From the NCBI GenBank assembly GCA_023443765.1, contig JAEZTA010000022.1:1-7054 (forward strand): 7,054 bases of DNA. Direction: 5' to 3'. This stretch comes from Bacteroidota bacterium (lineage in GTDB: Bacteria > Bacteroidota > Bacteroidia > Bacteroidales > Rikenellaceae). A model generated the notes under the pieces. That model did not search any database and was not told the DNA's origin. It worked only from the letters and a program-made list of their open reading frames with translations. Below, in pieces: positions 1 to 5,649 of the stretch (within the stretch, counting starts at the first letter, position 1; the number at the start of each line of letters is the position of its first letter). A program made the position numbers and the translations under genes.

Positions 1-577
1 CGTTGGCCCAGCCCACGGTCTGGAACATCGACCATACGCCGTGCGTGAGGTGGAACCACAGGGCGGCGAACCATACGAGGTAGATCACCACGTAGTACCA
101 CTGCGAGAAGGTGTAGGCGATCAGCGAGGCGCCGTCTGCGGGGTCGAGGCCCAGCGAGTTCTCGTGTCCGCCGAGGATCTCTACGAGCTGCATCTTCGAC
201 CAGAAGTTGAAGAGGTGGATCAGCAGGCCGCCCAGGATAATGAAGCCCAGGACGAGCATGTTTTTCGAGGCCCAGGCCACGCCCGGCTCCTGAACCGTCA
301 CGGCGTAACGCTGTGAACCGCGCGCCTTGTAGTTGTTCAGTGTGAGGATGACGGCGTAGAGGAAGTGGACGAAGACGCCCAGCGCCAGTACGGCCGTTCC
401 GGCAAGCGCGTACCAGTTTGCGCCCAGCAGTTCGCAAATCATGTTGTACGCCTCGGGCGAGATGATCGCCGTAATGTTCATCGACATGTGGAAGAGGATG
501 AAGAGCACGAGGAATACACCCGTCACGCTCATTACTAACTTCTTGCCAAGCGAGGAATTAGATAGAAAACAGCTCAT
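1..577 (-). CDS. sdhC: Succinate dehydrogenase/fumarate reductase cytochrome b subunit, partial (3' end off the window)
   Basis: I translated this from the reverse strand: 192 residues from ATG at 577-575 to the left edge with no stop. The start SSLGKKLVMSVTG followed by a hydrophobic helix ending FHMSMN is typical of the Bacteroidota b558-type membrane anchor. Four hydrophobic segments are visible (about residues 17-39, 57-80, 105-127 and 158-179); the family normally has five, so the last lies off the window. His30, His71, His121 and His176 or His179 sit in or beside these helices and are candidate ligands for two haems, as in the di-haem family. The protein passes electrons between the menaquinone pool and the flavoprotein/iron-sulfur subunits in the inner membrane. 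Known Bacteroidota operons run C-A-B, so sdhA and sdhB are expected further left; that is inference. There is no Shine-Dalgarno, only an AT-rich leader. It could equally be named frdC. Confidence 0.93.
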   Translation of the reverse strand, partial: MSCFLSNSSLGKKLVMSVTGVFLVLFILFHMSMNITAIISPEAYNMICELLGANWYALAGTAVLALGVFVHFLYAVILTLNNYKARGSQRYAVTVQEPGVAWASKNMLVLGFIILGGLLIHLFNFWSKMQLVEILGGHENSLGLDPADGASLIAYTFSQWYYVVIYLVWFAALWFHLTHGVWSMFQTVGWAN

Positions 578-639
578 AATAATTTTAATTTGTTTATATT
601 TGTTAATGATTTGTGTTCTGCTTTTGTTCGTTCCGGACG

Positions 640-647
640 CAAAGACA
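640..647 (-). promoter_or_regulatory. Possible second -7 element upstream of sdhC
   Basis: Read on the minus strand this is TGTCTTTG, one base from TAnnTTTG, inside a near-copy of the sequence around the stronger -7 box at 725-732: ACGCAAAGAYAGC at 638-650 and 722-734, one difference. No TTTG lies at the right distance upstream, so it may be a weak promoter or chance. Confidence 0.25.
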
Positions 648-724
648 GCGCAAACCGAGGGGCAGAGGCATTTATTGACTATGCCGGGGTGCAGCCTATC
701 CAAACCGGAATTTATTTCCGCACG

Positions 725-755
725 CAAAGATAGCCATTGTTTGCAGAATAACAAT
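725..755 (-). promoter_or_regulatory. Bacteroidota-type promoter for sdhC
   Basis: On the minus strand the sequence reads ATTG (755-752), 19 nt, then TATCTTTG (732-725). This fits the primary sigma consensus of Bacteroidota (TTTG at -33, TAnnTTTG at -7) with one mismatch in the -33 box. Transcription would start near 718-721, giving a leader of about 140 nt before the sdhC start at 577. The start site is inferred. Confidence 0.7.
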
Positions 756-780
756 AAAAACGGACGGGAATTTTATGCCT

Positions 781-789
781 GAAAGGAGG
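781..789 (+). promoter_or_regulatory. Unusually strong ribosome binding site
   Basis: GAAAGGAGG lies 5 nt before the ATG at 795 and matches 9 nt of the complement of the 16S rRNA 3' end (AGAAAGGAGG in Bacteroidota). It fixes the start of the cyclo-ligase gene. Bacteroidota genes rarely carry such a site, and no other gene start in this window has one. Confidence 0.8.
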
Positions 790-794
790 GTTTT

Positions 795-1328
795 ATGACC
801 AAAAAAGAACTACGAGCCGCAATGCGGAAACAGACCCTCGGAATGACCCCTGCGGAGCGGACCGAAGCCTCGTGGCGGATTTTCAACCGGGCCGGTCGGC
901 TGAGGGCTTTCCGTGCGGCCCGGACGGTGGGGCTTTTCTGCTCGCTGGCCGACGAACCCGGCACGGCGGAAGCGCTGGCGCGGTGGGGTGCGGTGAAGCG
1001 CATTGTGGTCCCGCGCGTCGAAGGCGACGTGATGCGGTTTTACGAATACGATCCGCAGACGCTGTGCCCGGGCGCTTTCGGTATCGCCGAACCGGGTCCT
1101 GCGGCACGGTTGTGTGACCCGTCGGAGATCGACCTCGTGATCGTTCCCGGCACGGCGTTCACCGCCTCGGGAATCCGCTGCGGCCGGGGCCGGGGCTACT
1201 ACGACAAATACCTCTCGCTGCCGGGCGTGCATGCCGTGAAAGTCGGCGTGTGTTTTGCCCACCAGCTGGTCGGGGAGTTGCCCGCGGAGCCGCACGACGT
1301 GGCGATGGACTATGTAATAACAGATTGA
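795..1328 (+). CDS. 5-formyltetrahydrofolate cyclo-ligase (methenyl-THF synthetase)
   Basis: This 177-residue protein matches the usual family length of about 180-200. It makes 5,10-methenyl-THF from 5-formyl-THF with ATP in the cytoplasm, returning a storage folate to the one-carbon pool. Visible family features are the N-terminal basic helix KKELRAAMRKQ, the segment VIVPGTAFTASGIRCG, and the hallmark loop RGRGYYDKYL (residues 131-140), which binds ATP phosphate and folate in characterised members. The ATG is fixed by the Shine-Dalgarno at 781-789. It is the first gene of a three-gene operon, and the next gene starts 2 nt after its stop. I find no convincing plus-strand promoter in 578-794. 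The only TAnnTTTG there (TATATTTG, 595-602) has no -33 partner and would leave a leader of nearly 190 nt. The family is also called YgfA, Fau or MTHFS. Confidence 0.95.
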   Translation: MTKKELRAAMRKQTLGMTPAERTEASWRIFNRAGRLRAFRAARTVGLFCSLADEPGTAEALARWGAVKRIVVPRVEGDVMRFYEYDPQTLCPGAFGIAEPGPAARLCDPSEIDLVIVPGTAFTASGIRCGRGRGYYDKYLSLPGVHAVKVGVCFAHQLVGELPAEPHDVAMDYVITD

Positions 1329-1330
1329 CT

Positions 1331-2059
1331 ATGGATGCAAAAGAGTTTGCCGCCGCTTATGCGGAGGCGTTCGGACCTGCGGCGGGACTGCCGCTGCTGT
1401 TCTGGTATTCGGAGGAACCGGTGCGTGCCGTTCCCAAAATCGAAGGGTGTTTTTTCAAGGGGCTGGGCGAGGCCTGCGAGGGGCTTCCGGTGAGCCTCAA
1501 TGCCGGGAATATCGGCTGCGGAGGCGGAAAGTTCTATACCGGATTCACTCCGATGCCGCCGTTCGTGCCGACCTTCGTGTCGCAGAAGGAACACTATAAA
1601 CAAACGCCCGAAATGGTACTCGAATTTATCGGGCAGCTCGACGTGCGCCCTGCACCGGGTGCGTGGCTCAACTTTGCGCGCATCGACACGCCGCAGGCTG
1701 TGGAGGCGTTCGACGCGGCGGACGGGATGCTGTTCCTGGCCACGCCGGACGTGTTGTCCGGGCTGGTGTCGTGGGCCGTTTACGACAATAATGCCGACGA
1801 TGCCGTCCGTGCACCGTTCGGATCGGGGTGCAGCGCCGTTGTGACGCAGGCTGTGCAGGAAAATCGCTGGGGAGGCCGCAGTGTCTTACTGGGGTTGTTC
1901 GACCCCTCGGTGCGTCCGTGGGTCGGGGAGTCGGTGCTGAGCTTCGTCGCGCCGATGTCGCGTTTGCGCGAGATGTGCGGCACGATGCGTGCAAGCTGTC
2001 TTTTCGGGACCCACGCATGGAATAAGGTTCGGGATCGTATTAATAAAGAGAACATATGA
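1331..2059 (+). CDS. DUF169 family protein of unknown function
   Basis: The protein has 242 residues and no signal peptide or membrane segment. The frame is open back to 1250, but MDAKEF at 1331 is the better start because it lies 2 nt after the previous stop, while the earlier one lies deep inside the cyclo-ligase gene. I recognise the DUF169 (COG2043) pattern: an N-terminal LPLLFWY strand, IEGCFFKGL, NIGCGGGKFYTGF, GMLFLATPDVLSGL, FGSGCSAVV, and a C-terminal Cys-x6-Cys in EMCGTMRASC. Cysteines are at 40, 49, 63, 167, 216 and 223. C63 and C167 fall in the glycine-rich motifs that I recall as conserved in the family; metal or cofactor binding would be inference. No enzyme activity is established to my knowledge. 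Its stop overlaps the patatin start (ATGA, 2056-2059), which suggests translational coupling. There is no Shine-Dalgarno. Confidence 0.85.
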   Translation: MDAKEFAAAYAEAFGPAAGLPLLFWYSEEPVRAVPKIEGCFFKGLGEACEGLPVSLNAGNIGCGGGKFYTGFTPMPPFVPTFVSQKEHYKQTPEMVLEFIGQLDVRPAPGAWLNFARIDTPQAVEAFDAADGMLFLATPDVLSGLVSWAVYDNNADDAVRAPFGSGCSAVVTQAVQENRWGGRSVLLGLFDPSVRPWVGESVLSFVAPMSRLREMCGTMRASCLFGTHAWNKVRDRINKENI

Positions 2060-2898
2060 AAAAAAGAAGAGCGGCGCTGGTGCTGGCCGGCGGCGGTGCA
2101 CGGGGTGTGGCCCATATCGGGGCCATTGAAGAGTTGGAAAGTCAGGGATTTGAGATAACCTCTGTTGCCGGAACCTCGATGGGGGCGCTGGTCGGGGGCG
2201 TATATGCTTCGGGACACCTCGACCCGTTCAAGGAGTGGATGCGTGCGCTCGATAAATACAAGGTCTTCAGTCTGGTCGATTTTGCACTGAGCACCGAAGG
2301 CCTGGTCAAGGGCGACCGGGTGATGGAGGCGATGAAGGAACTGGTTCCGGATATGGAGATCGAGCAGATGCCCGTGCCGTTTACGGCCGTGGCGGCCGAC
2401 CTGCTGACGGGTGCCGAGGTGGTGCTGGACAAGGGCGGCTTGTACGACGCCATCCGGGCTTCGATCTCGATTCCCTCGGTTTTCAGGCCTGTGCACCGCG
2501 ACGGCAGGGTGCTGGTCGACGGCGGTACGGTCAACCCGCTGCCGCTGAACCGGGTGAAACGCGAAGAGGGCGACCTGCTGATCGCCGTGGATGTCAGCGC
2601 CCGGTTCGGGGCCGATCCCGTCCAGCGGGCCAATGCCTCGCTGAATTATTACAAGGTGTTGATCGCGTCGTCGCAGATCATGCAGCAGCGCATCACGCAG
2701 CTGATGAGCCGCCTGTACAAGCCCGACATCATGGTCGAAATGCCGGCCGACAGCTATGGCATGTTCGAATTTTACCATTCGGACGAGATTATCGAGGCGG
2801 GACGCGAAGCGACACGCGCGGCGCTGGAACGTTGGGGTGGGAAAAATGGTACGGTTCTTGCTGAAAATGAAGAAAAGATTGCGACGGCCCGTTTTTGA
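2056..2898 (+). CDS. Patatin-like phospholipase, RssA-type
   Basis: This 280-residue protein carries the full patatin catalytic signature: oxyanion-hole GGGARG (residues 12-17) followed by VAHIGAIEEL, nucleophile elbow GTSMG with Ser41, and DGG with Asp155 completing the Ser-Asp dyad. Members hydrolyse acyl esters of phospholipids or related lipids; the natural substrate here is unknown. There is no signal peptide and no outer-membrane barrel domain, so it is probably cytoplasmic or attached to the inner membrane, like E. coli RssA/YchK-type proteins rather than PlpD-type secreted ones. The length is normal and every catalytic residue is present. It is the last gene of the operon and starts inside the stop of the DUF169 gene. 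A purine-rich AAAGAG precedes the start but is a weak ribosome site. Confidence 0.93.
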   Translation: MKKRRAALVLAGGGARGVAHIGAIEELESQGFEITSVAGTSMGALVGGVYASGHLDPFKEWMRALDKYKVFSLVDFALSTEGLVKGDRVMEAMKELVPDMEIEQMPVPFTAVAADLLTGAEVVLDKGGLYDAIRASISIPSVFRPVHRDGRVLVDGGTVNPLPLNRVKREEGDLLIAVDVSARFGADPVQRANASLNYYKVLIASSQIMQQRITQLMSRLYKPDIMVEMPADSYGMFEFYHSDEIIEAGREATRAALERWGGKNGTVLAENEEKIATARF

Positions 2899-3000
2899 AG
2901 AATTCAAAAATAGTGACGCAACTTCACACAGATTTTAGGGCCGCCGCAATGTATTTTGGAATCGGAAATGTCGGATGATATTTCCGGTTTCCTTACGCAG

Positions 3001-3030
3001 CAAAGATAAAGAAAGTTTCTGAATTTACAA
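3001..3030 (-). promoter_or_regulatory. Orphan Bacteroidota-type promoter facing the patatin 3' end
   Basis: On the minus strand this reads GTTG (3031-3028), 19 nt, then TATCTTTG (3008-3001), with a full -7 box and the TTG of the -33 box. Transcription would start near 2995 and run antisense into the end of the patatin gene. No protein gene follows it on that strand, so its product would be a non-coding or antisense RNA. The match could be chance in AT-rich DNA. Confidence 0.45.
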
Positions 3031-3154
3031 CCTCTTTGCCTGAAAGTGATATGGGTGCGCCCAAAAAATCGAAGCGACGGGGCCTTTTTATTCGGTAAAT
3101 ACGTTTTTTTGCATACAGAGGTGTCTGCGTAGGGCTTTTTTGGTTCGGTTCTGC

Positions 3155-3187
3155 AAAAAATAATCCCGGCTCAGATGAGCCGGGATT
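3155..3187 (-). terminator. Intrinsic terminator of the lipoprotein/DUF5723 operon
   Basis: A perfect 11-bp stem (3162-3172 with 3177-3187, core ATCCCGGCTC/GAGCCGGGAT) closes a 4-nt loop. On the minus strand it is followed by ATTTTTT. It lies 20 nt beyond the DUF5723 stop. The plus-strand side lacks a real T-run, so it probably works in one direction. Confidence 0.9.
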
Positions 3188-3207
3188 TGCTTTGGTTGCG
3201 GGCGGTT

Positions 3208-4584
3208 CTACCTATCATTCTTTTTGTAGATATACTCCGGAATAGTACGGTGGCTGCGCTTGCCGATGGGCACGCCCAGTCCGAGCGTTACGTTCATCGT
3301 GCTTTGTTTGATGGGAACCCACTGGGGCGTATGCTTGGCCGTTAACACATCGGTTGCGATGAAAAAGTTGATCCAGCTGGGACAGAGGTTCAGCGCCAGG
3401 CCTATAGCTCCGCCGCGGTTGTCGATCACCGAATAGCTTCCCGAGACCGTGAACCAGTGGATGGGGTGGAAGTTGACCGATCCGGTGATGTTGTGCAGGG
3501 TCTTGTATTCCCATACGCGTGCGGTGTAGAGCAGGCCGATGCCGATTTTGTGACGCCATACCTCATATTCGAGTCCGGCGTTGATTGACGCGCGGAGCAT
3601 TTTCGTCGTACTCCGGCCGTCAACCTGGTTGAATTTCATCATTTCGAGATCGAAATCCGGGGTCGGGTCCGAGCCGTCGTTCGGAACCGTGACGCCCGTG
3701 AATTCCGTCTCCTGCGTCGAGGTTCCCATGACGGAGTTCTTCTTGCTCCAGCTGATGAAGCCCAGGTCGGTCACGGCCAGCGACGCCTGCAGGTTGGGCA
3801 GGATGTCGTACGTGGCGCCCAGGTCAACGGCGAAGCCGTATCCTGCGGGCTGGGTGGGCTTGAAGTCGAGGTCGCCGATCTCGAAAGTCTCGCTGTCGGG
3901 GGTCATTTCGATTTTGGCTCCGGCGGCCGTGAGGTCCAGCGTACCCTGGGTGAGGACCGCCCAGCGGTCTTCGCGCAACGAGATGTCGAAGCGGTCGTAG
4001 GTGACCTGCGCACGGGCGAGACCGGCGAGGAACTTACCGCGGATGCCGACGTAGAGGCGGTCGTTCATCAGTGGGAACGAGTAGCTGAAAGCCGCTTCGA
4101 GGTAGGAGTCCATCGAGGTTCCGAAGTTCCGGACCTGGCCTTCCTTGCCGAGTTTGATGAACTCGAAGAGCGAGTAGGGCAGGTTGGCATCTTCGTTGAC
4201 CCGCACGTTGAGGTCGAACGACCAGAAGTTCTTGTGGTTGCGGGTGAAGGCGCCGAATCCGATGACGTTCATGCGGAAGTCCATGCCCAGCAGGTTGTTC
4301 TGCTTGAGGTTGGCGAGTGCGTCGGAGGCCGACACAGAGTTGTCGAGCAACGTCACCAGTTTGCCGTTGCGCGGATAGAGGATGTTGTCGAGGGCCAGGT
4401 TGCCGCTCAGGTTGACGTTCAGGTTGCCGACGACCGGGATGTTCACGTAGCCGCGCAGCGGGGCGAAGGCCGGGTTGAACTGGCTGCGGAGGGTCGAACC
4501 CTCCATGAAATAGGCTGTGGGGTTCTGGGCTGCGGCACCGGTCGCCAGGAATGCAGCCGCTATAAGGGTAATTATCTTTCTCAT
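3208..4584 (-). CDS. DUF5723 family outer-membrane protein
   Basis: The protein has 458 residues. A signal peptide (MRKIITLIAAAFLATGAAAQ) is likely cut after Ala19, leaving Gln20 first, a common Bacteroidota pattern. The mature start, with FNPAFAPLRGYVNIPVVGNLNVNLSGNL, and the long run of alternating-hydrophobicity strands (for example FWSFDLNVRVNE, LYVGIRGKFLAGLARAQVTY, WFTVSGSYSVID, TMNVTLGLGVPIG) match the DUF5723 family of predicted beta-barrel-like envelope proteins, known mainly in Bacteroidota. Its role is unknown. I see no type IX secretion tail, TonB box or plug domain. It follows the lipoprotein gene after 12 nt with no Shine-Dalgarno, so the two are almost certainly co-transcribed, and the terminator at 3155-3187 ends the unit. 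A FadL- or PorV-like role would be speculation. Confidence 0.85.
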   Translation of the reverse strand: MRKIITLIAAAFLATGAAAQNPTAYFMEGSTLRSQFNPAFAPLRGYVNIPVVGNLNVNLSGNLALDNILYPRNGKLVTLLDNSVSASDALANLKQNNLLGMDFRMNVIGFGAFTRNHKNFWSFDLNVRVNEDANLPYSLFEFIKLGKEGQVRNFGTSMDSYLEAAFSYSFPLMNDRLYVGIRGKFLAGLARAQVTYDRFDISLREDRWAVLTQGTLDLTAAGAKIEMTPDSETFEIGDLDFKPTQPAGYGFAVDLGATYDILPNLQASLAVTDLGFISWSKKNSVMGTSTQETEFTGVTVPNDGSDPTPDFDLEMMKFNQVDGRSTTKMLRASINAGLEYEVWRHKIGIGLLYTARVWEYKTLHNITGSVNFHPIHWFTVSGSYSVIDNRGGAIGLALNLCPSWINFFIATDVLTAKHTPQWVPIKQSTMNVTLGLGVPIGKRSHRTIPEYIYKKNDR

Positions 4585-4596
4585 GGTGGTTGCGGG

Positions 4597-5532
4597 TTAG
4601 ATGTCGAGTTTCAGTCCTCCGTTCTTGAGCAGGCTCAGGCTGATGACGATCTGGTGCTGGTCGTCGCTGAACCCCCTGCCGGGATAGTATTCTTTGAGCG
4701 TCACGGGAATCCGGATTGTGACGCCCTCGACGATCTGCCGCAGGTCTTCGGCAAAAAGCTGCGTTTCGGGGATGTCGTTCGATGTCTTGTCGGCTCCGAC
4801 TTCGACCTGGAATGCGATCTCCGTGGGTGAGAACAGCGGGTCGAGAAGTACCGAAACGGGCAGTCCGCTGGTGATTTTGCCGTAGAGGAACAGCGTGTTC
4901 TTGGCGTTGGGCGTGCCCTTGGGGTCGAGGTTATCGGCAAGCATGTCCACCACATCGCTGCTGATGTCGATATGGCCGACTTCGTATTCGAGCTGGTTCA
5001 CTTCGAGTGTCGTCAGGTAGGTGTGGGCTTCCGTTCTCACCGCGCCGGAAAGCGTTTCGCGCATCGCCGCGTCGTTTTTGAACGCTTCGATGAAGACGGG
5101 CTTGAACGTATTGACGTTCGTACCCGGAGGCAGTAGCGGCAGGAACGTTCCGATGTATTTGTCTTCGCACAGCAGGTCGGCGATGGCGTTCAGTTTGTCG
5201 TTGTCGGTGAGCATCTGCGCCGTCAGCGCGTCGAGCAGTTTGCCGACTTCGTCCGGGTCGGTCCGCAGCAGTTGCAGGTTGACAGATTTTGCGCCCTCCG
5301 GAAGCGGTGAGGGAAGCCAGATGTCGGCTTCGTCGAAGATCGCTTCGATGTCGCCGCCGCTGTTTTTGATCTCGTCCTTCGTGACGAGCACGGTGGCTAG
5401 CGGAATCCGGAACTGGGACTCCTCGCTGCCGATGGTGATGTCGTCGGTGTCGATCTCTCCCAGATCGTAGTCTTTGTCGATGCACGCTGTGGAGAGCGTG
5501 CCGGACAGGAGCAGGAGGATAAGTTTTCTCAT
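4597..5532 (-). CDS. Uncharacterised lipoprotein paired with DUF5723
   Basis: The protein has 311 residues and begins with a lipoprotein signal peptide: MRK, a leucine-rich core, then LSTAC with the predicted lipidated Cys17. The lipobox is slightly atypical, with Ser rather than Leu at -3. The mature N-terminus, CIDKDYDLGEIDTDD, is acidic and contains Asp-Lys-Asp right after the Cys. This resembles the charged export signals that send Bacteroidota lipoproteins to the cell surface, but the match to a published consensus is only partial. The rest looks like a soluble, mostly beta-strand protein (FRIPLATVLVTK, FQVEVGADK, IRIPVTLKEYY). I do not recognise a named domain. Similar proteins with a CxDKDYD-type start next to DUF5723 genes are familiar from Bacteroidota. 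It is the first gene of the operon, with a promoter at 5557-5588 and a short leader. Confidence 0.8.
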   Translation of the reverse strand: MRKLILLLLSGTLSTACIDKDYDLGEIDTDDITIGSEESQFRIPLATVLVTKDEIKNSGGDIEAIFDEADIWLPSPLPEGAKSVNLQLLRTDPDEVGKLLDALTAQMLTDNDKLNAIADLLCEDKYIGTFLPLLPPGTNVNTFKPVFIEAFKNDAAMRETLSGAVRTEAHTYLTTLEVNQLEYEVGHIDISSDVVDMLADNLDPKGTPNAKNTLFLYGKITSGLPVSVLLDPLFSPTEIAFQVEVGADKTSNDIPETQLFAEDLRQIVEGVTIRIPVTLKEYYPGRGFSDDQHQIVISLSLLKNGGLKLDI

Positions 5533-5556
5533 AGGCTTGGGTCTGATAGTGAGTCA

Positions 5557-5588
5557 CAAATATACTTGCTTCCGACGAATAAAACAAA
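5557..5588 (-). promoter_or_regulatory. Promoter of the lipoprotein/DUF5723 operon
   Basis: On the minus strand this reads TTTG (5588-5585), 20 nt, then TATATTTG (5564-5557). Both boxes match the Bacteroidota consensus exactly. Transcription would begin around 5550, leaving a leader of about 20 nt before the ATG at 5532. Confidence 0.85.
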
Positions 5589-5624
5589 AAATGAGAACTT
5601 TTTTACAGTCCTTTATTTTTGCAA

Positions 5625-5641
5625 TATATTTGCTAAATTTG
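5625..5641 (+). promoter_or_regulatory. uvrC promoter region with two overlapping-range -7 boxes
   Basis: Two perfect TAnnTTTG boxes lie 9 nt apart: TATATTTG (5625-5632) and TAAATTTG (5634-5641). Possible -33 partners are only T-rich (TTTT at 5601-5604, 20 nt before the first; TTTA at 5612-5615, 18 nt before the second). Starts would fall near 5637 and 5646, so the uvrC message has a very short or almost no leader. Confidence 0.6.
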
Positions 5642-5649
5642 CAGGTCAT

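Larger units (their letters stand above)
2899..3207. other. Convergent intergenic region (309 nt)
   Basis: The patatin operon and the DUF5723 operon end toward each other here. No credible protein gene is present; the longest ATG frames are 9 codons (from 2951) and 15 codons (3051-3098, ending TAA). The gap holds the DUF5723 terminator (3155-3187), a good minus-strand promoter (3001-3030), and a hairpin with a 7-bp stem (2963-2969 with 2980-2986). The hairpin is followed on the plus strand by only a weak pyrimidine tract, so it is a poor terminator for the patatin operon. A 4-bp inverted repeat (2913-2916 with 2924-2927) is followed on the minus strand by a T-run. A GCCC/GGGC pair around 3059-3083 before a plus-strand T-run is another weak terminator candidate. 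Confidence 0.6.

Noticed and set aside
595..602. TATATTTG on the plus strand as a promoter for the cyclo-ligase operon
   Set aside because: No -33 box lies 19-21 nt upstream. It would give a leader of nearly 190 nt and sits in AT-rich sequence where such matches are frequent.
675..702. A sigma-70-like TTGACT-N16-TATCCA on the plus strand before the cyclo-ligase operon
   Set aside because: Bacteroidota primary sigma does not use this consensus, and there is no TTTG in the -7 box. The true promoter of this operon remains unidentified.
1780..2907. A 375-codon open frame on the minus strand, opposite the patatin gene and the end of the DUF169 gene
   Set aside because: It starts with TTG and its translation has no recognisable domain and unnatural Arg/His/Gln-rich composition. 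It mirrors the codon bias of two well-supported plus-strand genes, and the promoter upstream at 3001-3030 does not rescue it.
3051..3098. A 15-codon basic peptide frame (MGAPKKSKRRGLFIR)
   Set aside because: It is too short to support, with no ribosome site and no promoter of its own.
4234..4830. A 198-codon plus-strand frame opposite the DUF5723 and lipoprotein genes
   Set aside because: It spans the junction of two convincing minus-strand genes and its composition is a typical antisense shadow.
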